Shown here in pieces: positions 53,661 to 64,000 of a stretch of DNA of 64,000 nt. Source of the DNA: Clarkia xantiana subsp. parviflora (taxonomy: Eukaryota; Streptophyta; Magnoliopsida; Myrtales; Onagraceae); NCBI GenBank assembly GCA_036873135.1, contig JAPTYO010000002.1, positions 21,106,452-21,170,451 of the forward strand. Reading direction: 5' to 3'. The notes under the pieces were generated by a model. That model had not been told where the DNA came from and ran no database searches. It saw nothing but the letters and a program-made list of their open reading frames with translations. Within the stretch, counting starts at the first letter, position 1; each line of letters begins with the position of its first letter. Position numbers and translations under genes: made by a program.

Positions 53661-53688
<28 letters not shown>
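51734..53688 (+). promoter_or_regulatory. TATA box and spliced 5' UTR of the PLIP-like gene
   Basis: TATTTATAAAAG at 51,734-51,745 is a fair TATA box, predicting transcription start near 51,770. The next ~350 bp is CT-rich, as plant leaders often are. The coding exon is preceded by an acceptor (TTTTTCAG ending 53,648), so at least one intron lies in the leader. A (GA)n microsatellite occupies 53,661-53,688, right against the start codon. A CACGTG motif occurs near 51,820. Confidence 0.5.
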
Positions 53689-53692
<4 letters not shown>

Positions 53693-56600
53693 GTTGCAAC
53701 ACTCTAGCCCTTATCTCCTCACCTGTGGCAACAGGGGCCGGCAATATAAAACACGGTCTTCACCGGTCAAAGTCAACCAAGAACCTTGGCAGGGAAGCCA
53801 CTCTCCGAAGATGTTTCTCTGAAAATCACATATGTTATAATAAATCCTCTATCAGTGCCTCCTCCACAAAACCAGAACTCAAATCCAGCAAATCCACTGG
53901 AGCTCTTCCTTTCCAACTTTCCAGTTCTGTTCTTCCATCCCCAGTCCAATCACTCCTCTTTGATTCAGAGACGAGTAACAACATTTGTTTGGTGGAGGAA
54001 AGGGACATCAATATTGACAGAAGTGATGAAGTCGGTACACAAGAGGAGGAAATAAAGAGATCGAATTGGATTGAGAAGCTATTGGAGATTAGAAGTCATT
54101 GGTTGAATAGGCAGCCAGTGAAGAGGACAGAAGAAGATGACGAACTTGAGAAAGATGAGATCGGTGGTTGTGGAGATGATGATGAAGGTGGGTGTGAAGT
54201 GAGCTATAGCTCTGATGAAGACGAGGAAAACCAAGAGACTGAAGTGAACTATGATCGTGGGACATTCTCCAAGTTATTGGATAAAGTATCGTCACAAGAA
54301 ACTAGACTATTTTCACAGCTTGCGTTTCTCTGCAACATTGCATATGTGATTCCAACAATCAAGGTATTTTATTTCTTATGGCTCCATGTATGGCAAAATC
54401 CATATTATTGTTTTCAGTTTATTTAAAAGATCAAATTGATAGTTGACTGATGTTATTGGATGAAGCATATGAAAGAAGATTAAACAATTGCCACTGGGAA
54501 GTTAATTAGAAGATAGCTTTGAGTGTTAGATGCTTAAAATCCAAACTCACTTGCAAAAGTGCAAAATGTGAATCATCTACTGACTAAGTGCATGCAAATC
54601 TCTCTTAACATTACTGCTGTTGATGTGCAGCCCGAGGAACTATGGGACATATTCAGGCTTAAACTTGTAACATCCTCCATAGACAAGAAAGCTGAAGCAG
54701 CAGCAATAAATGAAAAGTTCGAACTGGATTCAACTTGCATCCCTGTTGCTGCATCTGCAGAATCCACTGATTCCAACCAACGCAGAGTGATGAACTCCAA
54801 TGAGACATGTTCTCCATCGGTTGCTTATGATATTGCTGTAACTGCTGCAACATATGTCCAACAACACACTAAAGACCTTAGTAGCTTTGACTTAGAGGCT
54901 CAAGAGGAAGGTTATGGAGATGGAGAGCAGATACAAGAAGAGGAACGGAATCCACATCGTAGATACAAGTCGGACGTTTCTGCTTATGACATGGCAACTT
55001 CAACAATGATTGCAGTTGTAGCCGCAGGGGAGAAGGAAAAGCAGGAGGCTGCTAAGGACCTTCAGTCACCTCATTCCTCTCCTTGTGAGTGGTTCATTTG
55101 TGATGACTCGAATATACGCTATTTTGTAATTCAGGTAAATTTCTCTTTTTCCCCTGATCTGGCTTCTTGATATATGAACAAAATGTTTATCATGCGACTA
55201 GAAAAGATCAATACTACGATGCCTAACTAGTTGTTTTTATCAGGGATCGAACTCGTCAGCTTCTTGGCAAGCAAACCTTCTGTTTGAGCCCACCCAATTT
55301 GAGGTAAACTTGTGCTCATCTGGAATGAAAAGTTAGTAGTGATAAAGTGACAATTTTGATTTTTTATCATAAAACTGTGAACTGGTGATATAAACCTTGT
55401 GTGTGCACATTTGGAATGGAAACTTCGTTGAAACATTCAGTGAAAAACTTGATCTTCTTTTCGTAAAAATGGGAATTTGGTGAGCCCGCCAAATAGTAGC
55501 CTTTTAGCTTGTGCGCACTCTGAAATGGAAAACTCTATGAAAAACTAACTTAACGAGAAAGTGAAAGCTTGATTTCTTAAGGTAAATTGGTGAGGATCAT
55601 TAGCTTCCAGAAATTGTAAAAGATGCTACTTTTTATCTAAAGTTTGACATGTTGTAAGTAGTGTTCTTGGCTGAATTAGATTCAAAGTTGACAAAAACCA
55701 TTAACAGAGTGAATGTTGAGCAGGGAACAGATGGGATTGTGCATAGAGGTATATACGTAGCTGCCAAGGGAATGTACAAGCAGTTCCTTCCCGAGGTAAT
55801 GAGCCATCTGGAAAAGTACGGACCCGACTCAAAGTTCCAGTTCACAGGCCACTCTCTTGGGGGCAGTCTCGCCCTTTTGGTCACCTTGATGCTGCTAAAA
55901 AGGGGAGTTTTGAAGGCCTCTAATCTCCAGCCAGTGGTCACTTTTGGTTCACCCTTCATATTCTGTGGAGGGCATAAGATCCTGAATCAGTTGGGTGTAG
56001 ATGACAACCTCGTACGTTCTGTCATCATGCACCGAGACATCGTCCCTCGAGCTTTTGCATGCAGCTACCCTAACCAGATCGCTTCGCTTCTCAAACGTCT
56101 TAACGGCTCCTTCCGGTCACACCCTTGTCTCATCAGAAAGGTGAGTCTCTCTCTCTCTTTTTCTCTTGTGTTAGTTCAAAAGAATCTAGTTTTATAGCAA
56201 TGCTATTGTATCCAATGTAATTATTTTTTTATTTTGGTATTTAAAATCTTATTACATTTACTCTCTACTTTTTTTTTTGATTATTTACTCGTAACCCAAT
56301 TCTTATATTTGCAGAAACTGTTATATTCTCCAGTCGGGAAAGTGTTCATTCTCCAACCAGACGAGAAGTCGTCGCCTTCCCACCCATTACTCCCAGAAGG
56401 GAACGCACTCTACTTGCTGGACAAGAACCGGCGTGGGTACTCCACGGCTGCATTACGAACATTTCTGAACCGGCCCCACCCGATCGTCACCCTCAGCAAC
56501 CCTAGAGCTTACGGCTCAGACGGGACAATCCTTAGGGACCACGATTCCAGCAACTACCTTAAAGCGGTGAACGGTGTCCTGAGACAGCAGATGAAGCCGG

Positions 56601-56737
56601 TCGGGTTTGGCGGAATCACGACAAGGAAGCAAGGAAACAACGACTTGTGGCCGCTGCTTACTTCTCCGTCACTACACTCGTGGAGCCACCGGAGTAACCT
56701 GTCATCGGTCAATAAGGAGGTGTTCACCGGAGTTTGA
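53689..56737 (+). CDS. PLIP1: plastid class-3 lipase, PLIP1-like phospholipase A1 (692 residues)
   Basis: Five coding exons: 53,689-54,363; 54,631-55,134; 55,244-55,303; 55,724-56,140; 56,315-56,737 (2,079 nt, all phase-0 GT..AG junctions). The start [11 protein letters not shown] follows the (GA)n run; an upstream in-frame Met lies in the leader intron. Residues 1-60 are Ser/basic-rich, consistent with a chloroplast transit peptide. An acidic segment (about 175-210) precedes the conserved helical region. The lipase-3 core has GHSLGG with nucleophile Ser457, Asp518 in [10 protein letters not shown] and His628 in LRDHDSSNY, the probable triad. The SPCEWF(I)CDD and GSFRSHPCL blocks match Arabidopsis PLIP proteins as I recall them. 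The family releases polyunsaturated fatty acids from plastid glycerolipids. It looks intact; PLIP2/PLIP3 is the alternative assignment. Confidence 0.93.
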
Positions 56738-57032
56738 AACATCAAGACATTATCATATGAATGATAAATGTATAAATAAATAGATAGAGATTAGGTAGGT
56801 AGAATTTTTGGGGTTTAGCAAATAATGATACCTTCTATTTGTGCATGCATGTGTATAATGTTTTATTATTCGAAGTTTTTTTGGCCGATTTATATTCGAA
56901 CTTCAAGTTATGATTTTTTTCATGATACTTCCTCTATCATTTTGCTTCCATTCATTTCATTGAGCTAACACACACAAAGGGGTAGGTTTTTAAATTTTAA
57001 AAAAGAAAAATCTGTATTACATTTTTTTTTTG
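56738..57032. other. tail-to-tail spacer between the PLIP-like and JAR1-like genes
   Basis: 295 bp holding both 3' untranslated regions. AT-rich, with AATAAT-like possible poly(A) signals near 56,820. No other feature. Confidence 0.7.
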
Positions 57033-60000
57033 CTAATAAGCAGAACTGAAATAACTCTTGGCAACATTCGCATTGAGTATCTGCAACACCGCCTTATTCG
57101 CCGCCCCGACGAACCTCGGGGTCTTAAACTGGCTTACTGCGGCCCCCATTCCCAAAAAGTGATCCAGAACCTTCTGGAAGGTTCCCCTCTTCAACACCCT
57201 GAGCTCGAGAGGTCCAATGCCGTTAACCTTTCTAGAACTCACATAGCCAGCATCCGCAAAGGACCGATCCAAGCAGTTGCAACACTGACTCAGAATCTCC
57301 TCTTTCGGGTCCCCGTTTATCTCCCAGAAGATCACATAGTGGCCCGGGTCGCTCGACATGTCCACGTGGCTCGTGAAATCAACCACCTCAAGCTTCTCCT
57401 CAGAGAGAAGCTTCGAGGCGGTCTCAGCGGCTATTTGGAGGTCTTTCTCTGTGTTCTTGTCGATGTTGATGGTGAGGAGAAGGTTTCTTCTGCAGATGAA
57501 TTGGAGCTCCGGTGTGGCATTGTGGAATCCCTTCACTTTCACAATGTCGCCGAGCCTATACCGGTAAAATCCTGTAGTGAAGAAAGTTAGCTCGATTTAT
57601 TAGTTTAGATTTTTCGGTAAGATATAAGACTTTTTTCGTTGTTTATAGACTCGCAGCACTAAATTTCTGGATACAAATTGTATGACATTGTAAGAGTGAT
57701 CAAACATACCTGCGAAATTGGTGATGAGGATTTCGTACTCCTCCCCGATTTTTACTTCGGTCAAGCCCACGGGCTTTGCCTCCACGCCGCCATCACTATC
57801 CCTCAACGGGATAAACTCGAAATACCCGATATTCGGTAGGACGCAAAAAGTGGTCTCCTCCGGGGGCAATTTAGGGTTCACGTTGGCCCCGATCCACCCT
57901 TCGGACGACCCGTAATCAGCACTCAGTAGAGGCAACCCACCACTGTAGTGCCTCAACTTCACCAGATACGGCTCCATCGACCCCGTCATAATCCCGTATA
58001 TGTACTTAGCATTGGGGAAGAGAGTCGGGATCAACCCGTACCAGTTAGTCAGTCCCGAGCACCGACCCTGTATCAAGTCGGCCAGTTCAGGGTTGGGCTT
58101 GAGGATCTTTGACATGGCGGCTCGGATGGACGGAACCGTAATTTTGCTTGAGAGGACCCCGACACGAATGTCGGTGCATAGGTCCTCCCAGACGTTCTCG
58201 AAGGTTCGGAACGCGTGGACGATGCTATGTGCGAATGTGGAGAAAATGAACTGGACCTCGTCCCAGTAGAGGAGGCCGCAGAGGAGGTGGCAGTAGAGGG
58301 ATTGGTGGAAGTCGGGCCCGAAAATGACCTCGTCGGGGCTACACCCTTGCGATTGGATCGCCTTCATGGTGGTTTTGTATTGCGGGCTCCGAAACACGTT
58401 TGTCGTGGCGGTCCCCGCGTTGAGGCCGCCTTTTGTCTTGAACTGCTTGCTGCCGTACACAAACTGTAGAGCCTTGCCGCACCCAATCGGGTACTCCCTA
58501 CATAATTTGAAGATTCAATTATTTCATTTCGGCAAAAAAAATATTTCATAAGGTAGGCCAAAAGAAATATTTCATAAGGTCGGAAAAAAAAGCTAGTCTT
58601 GATGATAAGGAAAAGGCACCCACCAGAAATGTGTAACCACTATGTTCCCTTATGGGTCCACGAACGAACTTACTTTTTTTCTTTTAGGAAATGGAAGAAA
58701 CTAGAAAGAAATATAGAAGAGGTTGGGTAAGGGCAACGCATGAAGACAGCTACACAGCCCACAAGTGTATCTCTGCCTGGACTCACAAAACAATAGGGAC
58801 CGACCAAGAATCAAGACTCGGTACTCCAATTGTCGGATCTAACTAATATAACTCAACTCCGACACACATAATGGTGTTTTCCTCCATATGGTAACCAAAG
58901 GAAAGTGTGAAAACATTGTATTATGTTTTTTTTTTTTTTAAAAAGAACCCACATACAAGTTTCCTAAAATATAGAACTTCACCTTTTTTTTTTGCAAATT
59001 TTGGATAAAAAACTTCTAATTAGATTATAAAAAAAAAACTTGCACAAAGTACAAACCTGTTTCTATAAGCAAAGGAGGTCCGATAAATCTGCATGGTCGA
59101 ATCAAACAACGCATCGTTGAAAGGAACGAATTTGGGCTTCCCTTGAGTTGTTCCCGAACTGCAGCAAAACAATATGTATTATTATTATTAAGAGTATCAC
59201 ACATCATCATTTATAACCTTTATTGATACCATTATTGATTGCATATACCAATATTCTACTGCTCTAAACATTTCAGACTAACTGTGATCTAAGATAAATC
59301 TTATGTCGGAGCAGTTTTCATACCAAACCAATTAAAACCGAACAAGTGTCTTCAACCCACACTATTCTAGAGTTCGACAATAGAGTTTTAGAAGAAAAAA
59401 AAAAAACCACAATATAATATGACATGTGTCACATTTATATTGGCTTGGAGTTTACAAGGATTGCCCCCATGTCTTCTCACTTAAGTTCCATTGTAGCTGC
59501 TACCATAAATATAAAATCTCGATGGATCAAAACCATCAAATTATTTCACATCATTTATAGTTTGATTGATACATTATTATTGTTGCATCATGATTCTACT
59601 GCTTTAAATTTGTAGAACTAACTATGATCCCTATGAGAACCAATTAATAAAGATAGGCAGTCTAGTCTATATATGGAACTATATACTATTGAATGACCCA
59701 TTATATACATATTTCCTATAAGCTCAAACATATGGAATATTGACCCATTTTATAGTTCCTAAGGTCCATCCGTCTGAATCACACATGCAGACCCTACCCA
59801 AAAGTGGTTTTTATATATACAAGATTGTTTTCGCAATTTCACTGGATCGTGAGAGACCTACCCAAAAGTGTTTGAATATCAAACTGTGATTGGTTAAGAC
59901 TTAAGATCATGTCATACCTTAAAGATATAGTTGTGATCGGTTTTCCGGTGAGGACCGGGGAAGTATCCCCATCCGCTATCCTTTGGATATAGTGTTCCAA

Positions 60001-60276
60001 ATCGCCGTGAGTCGCGATGGGGACATGTGATTTGAAGCTCTCGAGATCCGTCCGACCATCCAAACCCTGATTGAGCAGATACTCTGCATTGTGATTTTCT
60101 TCTAGAATCTTCCTCAGGGTCTCCTTTTGGACTCTCTCTGCATCGGTCGTCATTTCTTCAAACTCATCTATCACCCTCTCCAGATCTATCTCGAACTTCT
60201 TCTCCAACATCTTAACAAACTGTGTTGTGGTAGTAGAAGCAACAACCTTAATCAATTGCCTTTTAGATACATCCAT
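57033..60276 (-). CDS. JAR1: GH3 acyl-amido synthetase, JAR1/GH3.11-like (595 residues)
   Basis: Four exons: 60,276-59,918; 59,158-59,057; 58,497-57,710; 57,571-57,033 (1,788 nt, consistent phases). The ATP/AMP-binding motifs of the firefly-luciferase-like GH3 fold are present: [11 protein letters not shown] at about 120-130, YGSSEGW at about 349-355 and [11 protein letters not shown] at about 419-429. Sequence through [37 protein letters not shown] and [19 protein letters not shown] closely follows Arabidopsis JAR1, not the auxin-conjugating or PBS3-type GH3s. JAR1 joins jasmonate to isoleucine in the cytosol, giving the active hormone. Met23 ([17 protein letters not shown]) aligns with the JAR1 start, so the first 22 residues may be leader or an extension. 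Substrate is inferred. Confidence 0.92.
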
Positions 60277-62028
60277 TCCATTCTATATATAATGACAAAA
60301 AATTTGCTTATATTTTTACTATAAGGAAGATGACAAAGTTCAATGAGAAGGCTGGCATTTTTTGACCTTTACCTCCCATTTGCATAAGAAAATTATTTTT
60401 ATTTTTATTTTAAAAATAAAATCTTTATCTTCCTTTATTGGGTAAGGAACATAATTAAATAAAAAAAAAACCTCTGAATCAGGCATCTATGATTAACAGA
60501 AGACTACTTGTACACTCACAGTTACAAGAAAACAGCATCCAACCAAAAAGTGAGGAATTATTGCATACTTAATTAATTACAATGAACAACTGAAAGTGAG
60601 AAATTATTGAGTGTAGCAATTTAACTTTTCATTATTTAATTAACTAGAATTTTCTGATTAAAGTCCTCAAAACTCTTGAAATAGAAAAATATTCATGACC
60701 CTTAGACGATAAGAGGAAGATTATTCTAGATATTTTTTTTTAAAAGCCCATCAACTCAAGATCAACTAATTACAGCTCTAAACTCATAAGATATATATTC
60801 TTTTTTGCATGGACTACAGTGTATATTCCAAATACCTCTGAGTAAAAGCAAATCAAACAGAAATCTCTGAAGAAAATGAGAACATTTCACTTTTGGATTA
60901 TTTTATAAACTTACTCTGTTTATCATTTCTCTCCAAATAGGTCTATATTATAAACCATTGTGTTGGGGCCTAGACCAATTATGTAGAGACAGAGATCATA
61001 TATATATTATTTATAGAAATCTATGACCTTATATATTCAAACTAAGGATACTAAAAGTCATGGCAGGAATAATGAGAAATGGTTAAAATATATATATATA
61101 TATATTCAATGAATGAATGAATGAATAAAGGGCAAGGATATGATGGCTTTGGTCCAAGAGACAAAAGAGGAGTCCATGAAAAGGCACAGAACCCTAATCA
61201 AGAATCAAGTCATCAACACAAAGCTGGTAACTAGAGCCAAAAAGAAATTGACAATATATTTGCAGAAGCAGAGAGAGGGAGGGAGACCAAGTACCAAACA
61301 CATGGAAATGGAGTCATTCAGTCTAAAACAGAGAATAAAACTGAATATACTATACTGGCCCCTCCCTGAAACGTTATTATTGATTAAAAAATAAATCCTA
61401 TGAGATGAGAACAATGAATATATAACATATATATTTTTAAAAAGAAATATGGGAATCTTTACAAGTTAATAATCAATCTATAGTGATTCAACATCTCCCT
61501 ATGAATTTTTAGTGACCAAATTAGAAACTCCAAAATTTGCAATTTTTTATGCAGAAACTCTACTGCATGCATGTTGGTAACTGTGAAAAATTGGACATTT
61601 CTGAAGATATCTTCTTGGGAAACTCGGAAAATTTGGTCGGAGTTCAGCTGCATGCAAGTTGGTAATTCATAAAAAAAAAAGGGGATTTTTGTTAAAAATC
61701 AAGATATTTGGAAAGAAACCCATTTGGGAATTAGAGTGAAATTGAAAATACATAGATACCTGAGAAAGAAGATACAGCAGCTGAAATCTCGGTGAGTGGT
61801 TGAGGTTGTGATGGATGGATGGATATAGGGAGAGATTTGGGGTGGGCGACACGGAAGAAGCTCAATCGGCGTTACTCAAGTGCTTATGGATTGAGAAGGT
61901 ACAGGAAGCAACATCAACGGATTCTGCGCCTAGCTGTTCAGTCGGTTCTTCCAGAGAGAGAGAGAGCAGGGCCTCAGCTACTTTTCTGGTATTGTTTGGT
62001 GGGGATGAACTAGACACTGCACTTGGGC
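60277..62028 (-). promoter_or_regulatory. 5' leader region of the JAR1-like gene
   Basis: AT-rich, without a convincing frame. On the minus strand a CT-rich stretch (about 61,970-61,950) and a CAG/GTATCT donor near 61,760 suggest a first non-coding exon and a long leader intron ending before 60,276. A TATATATA box lies at 62,036-62,029. Confidence 0.4.
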
Positions 62029-62036
62029 TATATATA
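62029..62036 (-). promoter_or_regulatory. candidate TATA box of the JAR1-like gene
   Basis: TATATATA followed on the minus strand, about 30-60 bp downstream, by a CT-rich patch with CTCTCTCTCT, the usual plant core-promoter arrangement. It is 1.75 kb from the start codon, so it requires a leader intron. Confidence 0.4.
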
Positions 62037-62405
62037 CTCATTACACACTCTTCAGATTTAATGGCTTAAACTTTAAAAAATAAATATGTTTGATTTTTGG
62101 TACTCTTTGTATTTTTTAAACTTTTGGTGCATTATTAATCAAATGTCAATGTCTTTTTATCGAATGTTATGTTTGTACATTTTTTACTACTAAAGAATAT
62201 TTTTAATTGTAATTCATGTAAAAATTTAAAAGTATGAAAAAAAAATATGAATTTTTTTAACTACTCATAATATTTGTATCATATTATTAATAATATTAAT
62301 TTTCTTATAGGATTCGCATTTAAGATAATAAAAAAATGTAAAAAATGTTATCACAAACATGGTACTTGTGGAGCATAGCAAAAAGACCACAAATATCAAT
62401 TTTGA

Positions 62406-62541
62406 GTTTGACCGTTAAATACTTTTATTTTATTCAATTTAGTCCTCAGATTTATACAACATTGCAAAAATTAAAACCAAAAGTTAGGTGTATAAATTGG
62501 AGGACTAAATTGAACAAAATAAAAGTATTCATCGGTCAAAC
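62406..62541. repeat. ~55-bp-arm inverted repeat (hairpin)
   Basis: GTTTGACCGTTAAATACTTT... and its inverse ending ...GTATTCATCGGTCAAAC flank a loop of about 25 bp, with a few mismatches. It could be a tiny foldback element. No target duplication was established. Confidence 0.7.
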
Positions 62542-62647
62542 TTGATAGTTGACTAACAGATGTACCAAAAGTCAATAAAATGCAAACATATGACACCAAA
62601 AATCTAAAAAGAAAAGGCAACAAAAGCAAACATAAGGCAATATACAG

Positions 62648-63372
62648 TAGGGGTGGGCATAAAAACCCGGGAACCCGAAACCCGGGGAAAACCGTTCCAA
62701 AACCATCCCAAAAAACCTGTCCCAATTGAAAAACCGAACCCGGTTTGAAAATTCCTGCCCAAAAATTCGGGCTCGAATTCGGGTATTGAGTTGAAAAACC
62801 CGTTTCACCCGAACCCGCCCGATTATTATTATTATTGGGCTATGCCCAATGGCCCATTTGTCTGTCTAAACTTTAATGCTTTGGTCTTGACCTAGCAAAA
62901 GTCACACTATATACACTACATATACAGAGAGTGAAACTGAGACGGCACATTAGAGACTTTGACTGTGTAACTGTAATAGATTGTTGTTAACTTATGTGTT
63001 TGAAATGGATGGCTATATGCATATGTTGGTGTATGATGGTAAGATGTGTGTGTATAATCCAGATAGTCAAGAATCAAGATGGTTATCTGATTCAGGTTGC
63101 TTAGTCAAGATGTCAATGTGTATGTAATCATTGTTACTTAATCAAGTCATGGTTTGCTTACCGTTTTTTTAATTAACATAATCTGCAAAATTGTGCAGAC
63201 AAATATCGCTAAGTTGTTAGTTTGGTCTAACTCGAACCTGCCCGAAAAACCCGAGGTCAGGGTTGGATTTTTCATATATTTTCCTGCCCGAGCCTGAACC
63301 CAAGTCTAAAAACCCGAAATTTGGTGGGCGGCAATTATTCTTCAAATTTTCCGACCGACCCGCCCAGCCCTA
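62648..63372. mobile_element. hAT-type MITE
   Basis: 725 bp with imperfect terminal repeats (TAGGGGTGGGC on the left; inverted TAGGGCTGGGC on the right) and an 8-bp target duplication with one mismatch (ATATACAG at 62,640-62,647; ATATACAA at 63,373-63,380). The interior has AACCCG/ACCCGAAA-rich subterminal words at both ends and no coding frame. Confidence 0.75.
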
Positions 63373-63380
63373 ATATACAA

Positions 63381-64000
63381 CACCGAAAGATCCTTTTAAC
63401 TCTTTATTAATTATTAATAGACTGTTGGGGAATGACGAAACTACCCTCGTTGGACCACGGAGTTTACCAAGGGAGGCCTGGATACGGACGGAGACTAGTC
63501 TAATAATAACAAAGACTTTTTTTTTTGGTCAAATAAGAAATGACCCAGAGGATATGACGCGCTAGGGATTTTAGAAAAGTTGAGAATGACGAATAAATAG
63601 CCTATTCATGTGACCGAATTTTGTACTTTTATTATGAATGGTGTATATATATATATATCTCTATTTATGTCGAAATGAAAGCGAAAAAAAAACCATTCTA
63701 CTGACCATTGAGTAAAACACGCAATGGTATATATCTCTATTTATAATAAATATATTAAAATTGTATTATTTTCGTGGTTATATTTTGTATTCTTTCATCA
63801 TCGTATTCGTATTAAACCCACGAATTAAGCAAAGTCTTGTTCTATATCGTATATTGAACACAACACATACTGATGAGTCAGTACGACATAATTTTTTATT
63901 TCTAGTGTTGATCCATTAGAACACAACACATACTGAGTCAGTACGACATAAATATTATCCGCACGAAATGCCACCCTACTATCCGACTTATTTTTCGGAT
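63381..64000. other. AT-rich intergenic DNA
   Basis: No gene seen. A ~35-bp word (GAACACAACACATACTGA, then GTCAGTACGACATAA) occurs twice, near 63,857 and 63,920, one copy 3 bp longer. Confidence 0.6.

Noticed and set aside
55661..55723. In-frame extension upstream of the fourth PLIP exon
   Set aside because: An AG acceptor at 55,723 and agreement with PLIP sequence across the junction show that this is intron.
61140..61394. 84-codon plus-strand frame upstream of the JAR1-like gene
   Set aside because: Low-complexity Lys/Glu-rich translation in the presumed leader intron, no family resemblance, no splice or promoter context.

Overview
The window is nuclear DNA of a flowering plant, most likely a eudicot. 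It has intron-rich genes with GT..AG splice sites, Ty1/copia and Ty3/gypsy retrotransposons, a LINE, CACTA, MULE, PIF/Harbinger and hAT elements, a TRIM and an AT-rich tandem satellite. There is no CRISPR array, and I found no rRNA or tRNA gene.

Three host genes can be assembled exon by exon, each with a fully consistent reading frame. (1) 8,292-14,775, minus: a 1300-residue nucleotidyltransferase (PAP/OAS1 substrate-binding family), 8 coding exons. (2) 53,689-56,737, plus: a 692-residue plastid phospholipase A1 of the PLIP1 type, 5 coding exons. (3) 57,033-60,276, minus: a 595-residue JAR1/GH3.11-like acyl-amido synthetase, 4 exons. Genes 2 and 3 lie tail to tail about 295 bp apart. From memory, PLIP1 (At3g61680) and a nucleotidyltransferase of matching size (At3g61690) are neighbours in Arabidopsis, and JAR1 (At2g46370) lies in the duplicated partner segment. 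The trio is therefore probably an ancient gene neighbourhood, now pulled apart by about 37 kb of repeats.

Repeats, left to right. 1-5,687 is the 5' part of a minus-strand copia element cut by the window edge. 5,688-7,009 is an older plus-strand copia 3' end holding a MULE MITE. About 15,590-44,110 is a tandem array of a ~0.43-kb AT-rich satellite split by insertions: an 11.4-kb Tat-like gypsy element (16,468-27,835, target duplication ATAAC, LTRs identical by eye); a 5'-truncated LINE; a 10.9-kb second gypsy element inside the LINE (30,034-40,982, target duplication GAAAC); and a 578-bp TRIM (42,083-42,660, target duplication TATTT). 44,141-51,233 holds foldback MITEs, a copia 3' end and a 3.6-kb CACTA element (46,347-49,987, target duplication TTC). 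A hAT-type MITE lies at 62,648-63,372.

The most unusual material is in the two gypsy elements. Each carries, between its main coding region and 3' LTR, an intron-containing gene on the opposite strand (847 codons in 4 exons; 672 codons in 5 exons with one stop). The second element has no reverse transcriptase or integrase: its single reading frame runs gag, stop codon, protease, then a second gag-like segment. It shares primer-binding-site and polypurine signals with the first, which suggests a parasitic relationship.
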